DNA from: Clostridia bacterium
Lineage (GTDB): Bacteria > Bacillota > Clostridia > Christensenellales > Borkfalkiaceae
Length of the DNA stretch: 64,000 bases
Direction of reading: 5' to 3'
Assembly (NCBI GenBank): GCA_017616695.1
Contig: JAFZXN010000018.1
Span: forward strand, 1-64,000
Shown here: in pieces, positions 60,490 through 64,000 of the stretch
Layout: the number at the start of each line of letters is the position of its first letter
Position numbering within the stretch: the first letter of the stretch is position 1
Notes under the pieces: model-generated
Database searches by the model: none
What the model was told of the DNA's origin: nothing
Seen by the model: the letters and a program-made list of their open reading frames with translations, nothing else
Translations under genes and position numbers: made by a program

Positions 60490-62703
60490 TTGAAAAGAGC
60501 AAAAGATTTGCTGAAAAAAATGACGCTGAACGAAAAGATAGGGCAACTTGCACAACAATTTTTCGGTTTCAACGCCTATACGCGCGACCAAAACAACGAG
60601 ATCGTTTTAACGGAAGAATTTAAGTCTTACGTTCTTAAATTCGGCGGTATCGGAATGCTCAACAACTATTTCAGAGCCGATCCCTGGAGCAAGAGATGTT
60701 ACGTTACGGGCGGCATACTTGCGTCCGAGCGGGAAAAAGCGTATAACGTTTTGCAAAAATTTATCGTCGAAAACACGAGGCTCGGTATCCCCGTTCTTAT
60801 CGAAGAGGACGCGCCTCACGGCAGGCAGGTTTTAGACAGCGTTATTTACCCCGTCAGCCTGAACGTGGGCTGTTCGTTCGATCCGCTTCTTTATGAAAGA
60901 CAGACGGAAGAGATAGGATACGAGGCTAAAATCGGCGGCGTTTACGTGCCGTATTTTTCCGTTTTCGATATGGCGGTCGATCCAAGGTGGGGAAGATTCG
61001 AAGAGTGCTTTTCCGAAGATCCGTATCTTGCCTCGAAAATGAGTGCAAGCGCAGTCCGTGGCGTACACAAAAGCGGGAATATGCTCTGCTGCAAGCATTA
61101 TCTGGCGCAAGGCTCTGTCGTCGGCGGGCATAACGGCGGTGTGTGCAATATCGGGGAGAGAGAAGTCCGCGAGATACATTTGCCGTCCGTTAAATCGGCG
61201 GTCGATGAAAAATGCGAATTCATTATGGCGACTTACAGCGAGATAGACGGCGAGCCGTGTCACGCAAGTTCTTATTATCTCAAAACCGTTTTAAGAAAAG
61301 AACTCGGCTTCGACGGCGTCGTAAGATCTGACGGTTGCGCCATAGACAACCTCAAAGATTTTGCGGGCGGCGATCTCGTTAAGGCGGGCGCCGTTTCCGT
61401 TAAAGCCGGCGTCGACTGCGGTTTGTGGGACGACGCGTTGACCTTCCTCGAAGAGGCCGTTGAAAAAGGGTATATATCCGAGAAAGAAATAGACTCCGCC
61501 GTTTTAAGACTGCTTGAAAAGAAGTTCCAATGCGGCGTTATGGACAAACCCTATCTTGACGAAAACGGGCAGTCAGTAAAATATCTCGAGTCGGGTAAGG
61601 GGCAGACCGTCGCGTACGAAATGGCTTGCGAAAGTTTCGTTTTATTGAAAAACGAAAACGTTTTACCGCTTAAGAACAAGAAAATTTTACTTATCGGCGG
61701 CAATCTTGACAACGTGTATTATATGCTCGGCGACTATACGCCCGAGCAAAAAGGCGTTAAAACCGTTAAAGACGTATTTACCGAAAACGACGCCGACTAT
61801 ATTCAGGGCTGGACTTTTGAAGACGGTATAACCGTTTCGGACGGCGACCTTAATGAAGCGGTCTCAAAATGCGACGTAGTCGTTTTCGGTTGCGGTGGAA
61901 GCAGCGTTCGTGATTTTGAAAGCGTTTATAACGGAGCGGGCGCGATAATCGAAGCAAAAGGAAAGTATATGGATTGCGGCGAAGGCAGCGATCTCGCCGA
62001 ACTTAAACTGACCGATTGCCAGATAAAATTGCTTGAAAAAATTGCGGGATTTAATAAACCCGTAGTCAGTATCGTTCTCGCGGGAAGAGCCTATGTTTTG
62101 AGCGAGTTGAAAAAACTTTCCGATGCTATAGTGTGGTGCGGATATCCCGGGTGCGAAGGCGCCAAAGCGATATACGATACCGTTATCGGAAAAAGGAACG
62201 ATTTCGGCAGATTATCCTTTTCTTTGCCCAAAAGCGTGGGGCAACTTCCCGTTTGCTATAATTACAAGTTCAGCCGTCCTTACGTGGACTTCGACGACGA
62301 GCCGCTTTTTGAATTCGGATTCGGACTTTCTTATGCGGAGTTCGCACTTTCCGATTTTCGCGTCGACCTTGCCACGGCGGACGGGATACGCGGCGGCAAC
62401 GGAAAGATAGTCGTTTCCTTCGACGTGGAAAACGTCTCTTCGGTGAGCGGCAGAGCGGTACCTCAACTGTATATCTATAAAGTCGGCGGAACGATCTCCC
62501 ACAGAAAAAAGGAACTCAAAGGGTTTGAAACCGTTGATCTGAAAGCAGGGCAAAAAAAGCGCGTCTGCTTTACGCTCGGTTTTGAAGAATTAAAAGAATG
62601 GTCTACCGAGAAAAAATACGATTTCTTCCCTTGTAAACTTACCGTAATGATCGGAAATTCAAGTAAAGATATCGTCTTTGAAAAAGAATGTATTATAGAT
62701 TGA
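60490..62703 (+). CDS. Glycoside hydrolase family 3, second copy in the window
   Basis: The 737-residue cytoplasmic GH3 begins with KKMTLNEKIGQLAQQFFGF, has VDPRWGRFEECFSEDPYLAS, and a nucleophile Asp281 in GVVRSDGCAI. The usual SDW is SDG here, which is unusual but known in the family. The C-terminal fibronectin-III-like domain is complete (FEFGFGLSYAEFALSDFRV). The start is TTG with AAAGGAG 7 nt upstream, inside the end of the rhamnosidase gene. It differs clearly from the GH3 at 45.8 kb and probably has another linkage or aglycone preference. Confidence 0.92.
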   Translation: MKRAKDLLKKMTLNEKIGQLAQQFFGFNAYTRDQNNEIVLTEEFKSYVLKFGGIGMLNNYFRADPWSKRCYVTGGILASEREKAYNVLQKFIVENTRLGIPVLIEEDAPHGRQVLDSVIYPVSLNVGCSFDPLLYERQTEEIGYEAKIGGVYVPYFSVFDMAVDPRWGRFEECFSEDPYLASKMSASAVRGVHKSGNMLCCKHYLAQGSVVGGHNGGVCNIGEREVREIHLPSVKSAVDEKCEFIMATYSEIDGEPCHASSYYLKTVLRKELGFDGVVRSDGCAIDNLKDFAGGDLVKAGAVSVKAGVDCGLWDDALTFLEEAVEKGYISEKEIDSAVLRLLEKKFQCGVMDKPYLDENGQSVKYLESGKGQTVAYEMACESFVLLKNENVLPLKNKKILLIGGNLDNVYYMLGDYTPEQKGVKTVKDVFTENDADYIQGWTFEDGITVSDGDLNEAVSKCDVVVFGCGGSSVRDFESVYNGAGAIIEAKGKYMDCGEGSDLAELKLTDCQIKLLEKIAGFNKPVVSIVLAGRAYVLSELKKLSDAIVWCGYPGCEGAKAIYDTVIGKRNDFGRLSFSLPKSVGQLPVCYNYKFSRPYVDFDDEPLFEFGFGLSYAEFALSDFRVDLATADGIRGGNGKIVVSFDVENVSSVSGRAVPQLYIYKVGGTISHRKKELKGFETVDLKAGQKKRVCFTLGFEELKEWSTEKKYDFFPCKLTVMIGNSSKDIVFEKECIID

Positions 62704-62727
62704 AATTATCATAAGGAGAATTAAAAT

Positions 62728-63306
62728 ATGAAAACGGTAAAAGACAAATATTTGGTAGTCGGCGCGGATTTTGCGGGATTTCCTCTTAAAGAAGTAGTCG
62801 TTGAACATCTTGAAAAGAAGGGCTGGAAGATACTCGACCTCGGCGTAAAAAAGGACAGCGATCCGAACGATACCGATTTAATGTTTCACCGCGTAGGTCT
62901 TCGCGTCGGCGCGGAGATAGCCGAGGGTAATTACGAAAGAGCGCTCGTTTTTTGCGGGACGGGTATGGGCATACATATCGCCGCGAGCAAGTGTCCGCAC
63001 GTCCACGCGGGCGTCGTCGAAAGTCTCCCTGCCGCTATCCGCGCGATCACGGGTAACGGCGTCAACGTTCTTGCTATGGGCGCTTTTTACGTCGCGCCGC
63101 AGACGGCTTGCGATATAGCAGACGCATATCTGTCTAATTCGCTCGGCAGCGGCTGGGAATGGTGGCATAACTTTTACGAATTCCATAAACTCGCCATCGA
63201 CGAACTCGAAGCTTTTGATTACGAAGAATACAAGAAGAACGGGTTCAAAGTAAAAAAACTCGGGGATTACGATCTGACTCTTGACTTTGACAAAAAACCC
63301 GAGTAA
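62728..63306 (+). CDS. RpiB/LacA/LacB-family sugar-phosphate isomerase
   Basis: The 192-residue protein has the RpiB fold markers: VVGADFAGFPLKEVVVEHLEKKGWKILDLG at the N-terminus, then VFCGTGMGIHIAASKCPHVHAGVVES (catalytic Cys in CGTGMG) and GNGVNVLAMGAFYVAP. It is longer than RpiB (about 150 residues) by a C-terminal extension after residue 140. It may therefore be a subfamily acting on rhamnose-derived or other sugars rather than ribose-5-phosphate. AAGGAG precedes the ATG. It lies between GH3 and the second rhamnosidase-like gene. Confidence 0.85.
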   Translation: MKTVKDKYLVVGADFAGFPLKEVVVEHLEKKGWKILDLGVKKDSDPNDTDLMFHRVGLRVGAEIAEGNYERALVFCGTGMGIHIAASKCPHVHAGVVESLPAAIRAITGNGVNVLAMGAFYVAPQTACDIADAYLSNSLGSGWEWWHNFYEFHKLAIDELEAFDYEEYKKNGFKVKKLGDYDLTLDFDKKPE

Positions 63307-63316
63307 AATAAATAAT

Positions 63317-64000
63317 ATGTTAGAAGAGATCGGCATTTGGCACGGCGACGGAAACGCCGTAAATTCCTTCGTGGATTTTTACGGCGGTTTTACATTGCGA
63401 AACAGTGGCAAAACTTTATTGAAGATAACCTGTGACGGCGCTTTCGCGTTCTACGTAAACGGACGACTCGCGGGTTTCGGAGAAAGTGCCGATTTTCCTT
63501 TTTACAAGGAATATCACACTTTCGATATTACGAAATATTGCAAAAAAGAAAACGAGATAGTTTTTACCGTATGGCATTACGGCATAGACACGCAAACGTA
63601 TATAAACGCTCCCGCTTTTCTTGCCTTTCGCATAGAAGAGGACGGTAAGCCCGTTTTGAGAAGCGGAAGAGATATCTACACTAGAGACGATCCGTATTTC
63701 CAACAGGATCTCCGCAAAAAAATAACGGGACAGCTCGGCTTTTCTTATTGCTATGACAATACCGCTACGGAAACGCCGTTCGTTTTATCGGACGAGTATG
63801 AAACGGTCAAGGCTCACGACAGAAAGATAGCAAATCTTAAGCTATATAGCGGTAAGCCGCATAAAATGACGACGACCGAAAACGGTATTTTGGTCGACCT
63901 CGGCAAAGAAACCGTCGGTTTTCTCGATATAGACCTGTTTTCGCCCGGAAATCAAAAAATGACCGTCGCTTACGGGGAACATTTAAGAAACGGTCACGTG
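63317..64000 (+). CDS. GH78-like alpha-L-rhamnosidase, N-terminal part (cut by window end)
   Basis: An open frame of 228 codons starts with ATG at 63317 and runs off the window. The product begins MLEEIGIWHGDGNAVNSF and contains a beta-sandwich with FAFYVNGRLAGFGESADFPFYKEYHTFDITKYCKKENEIVFTVWHYG, then VDLGKETVGFLDIDLF and VAYGEHLRNGHV. This is the order found in GH78 N-terminal and linker domains (compare the protein at 58272). There is no signal peptide. The catalytic domain is outside the window, so the call rests on the accessory domains. No strong ribosome binding site is seen. Confidence 0.7.
   Translation, partial: MLEEIGIWHGDGNAVNSFVDFYGGFTLRNSGKTLLKITCDGAFAFYVNGRLAGFGESADFPFYKEYHTFDITKYCKKENEIVFTVWHYGIDTQTYINAPAFLAFRIEEDGKPVLRSGRDIYTRDDPYFQQDLRKKITGQLGFSYCYDNTATETPFVLSDEYETVKAHDRKIANLKLYSGKPHKMTTTENGILVDLGKETVGFLDIDLFSPGNQKMTVAYGEHLRNGHV

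Noticed and set aside
1..64000. tRNA, rRNA, tmRNA, SRP RNA and transposase genes
   Set aside because: Intergenic regions were read on both strands and no cloverleaf, rRNA segment or transposase domain was recognised.

Overview
The window reads as chromosome from an anaerobic, fermentative Bacillota (Firmicutes), most likely an uncultured gut Clostridia. The evidence is the Firmicutes gene order ylxM-ffh-rpsP-khpA-rimM-trmD-rbgA-rnhB, a dnaG-rpoD-trmK block, pyruvate phosphate dikinase, an Fe-S L-serine dehydratase, a rubredoxin, strong AGGAGG-type ribosome binding sites, and lipoproteins with collagen-like and BspA-type repeats. Family-level placement (for example Christensenellales-like) is a guess. 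No tRNA, rRNA, CRISPR array, transposase or phage gene was seen.

Layout. 0-5 kb: a large beta-helix lipoprotein (minus strand), a membrane protein and a cardiolipin synthase. 5-7.6 kb (minus): a DUF3267 membrane protein, dapB and asd. 7.7-14.7 kb: a YesL-like membrane protein, a methyltransferase, then a tightly overlapped run hslO-TPR-unknown-YwqG-like-membrane protein. 15-16.9 kb: a BspA-type LRR lipoprotein (minus) and a small P-loop kinase. 17.2-29.6 kb: housekeeping genes dgt, dnaG, rpoD, trmK, nif3-like, a zinc-ribbon coiled coil, ylxM, ffh, rpsP, khpA, rimM, trmD, rbgA, rnhB and a THUMP methyltransferase. 30-32.6 kb: ppdK behind a structured leader. 32.8-36.4 kb: a small accessory patch with a foreign-looking DUF262/DUF1524 (GmrSD-like) gene, a Bcp peroxiredoxin, a NERD/zinc-finger protein and a PPC-domain protein, followed by a 51-residue rubredoxin. 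37-40.2 kb: an amino-sugar unit (ROK regulator, NahK-like kinase, nagB). 40.3-44.1 kb (minus): a diguanylate cyclase, a methyltransferase and two GNATs. 44.5-47.7 kb: sdaA and a GH3. 47.8-50.6 kb (minus): a lipoprotein and a C-terminally anchored surface protein. 50.6-64 kb: a plus-strand sugar-catabolism cluster that runs off the window.

The last cluster holds an aldolase fragment, a DapA/NanA-family lyase, a BNR-repeat protein, an SGNH esterase, GH1, a DUF4091 protein, an MFS transporter, GH78, GH3, an RpiB/LacAB-type isomerase and a second GH78 cut by the window end. None of its enzymes shows a signal peptide. The simplest model is import of rhamnose- and glucose-containing glycosides by the MFS carrier, with intracellular trimming.

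The most unusual signals are non-coding. There is an intergenic 15-nt motif in seven good copies, often in or beside terminator-like hairpins. An inverted pair of compound hairpins shares a loop but has different, still-paired stems. A REP-like 55-bp element occurs twice in opposite orientation. There are palindromes at two amino-sugar promoters and a three-hairpin ppdK leader. At about 50.6 kb two divergent genes have both lost their 5' ends at one junction.
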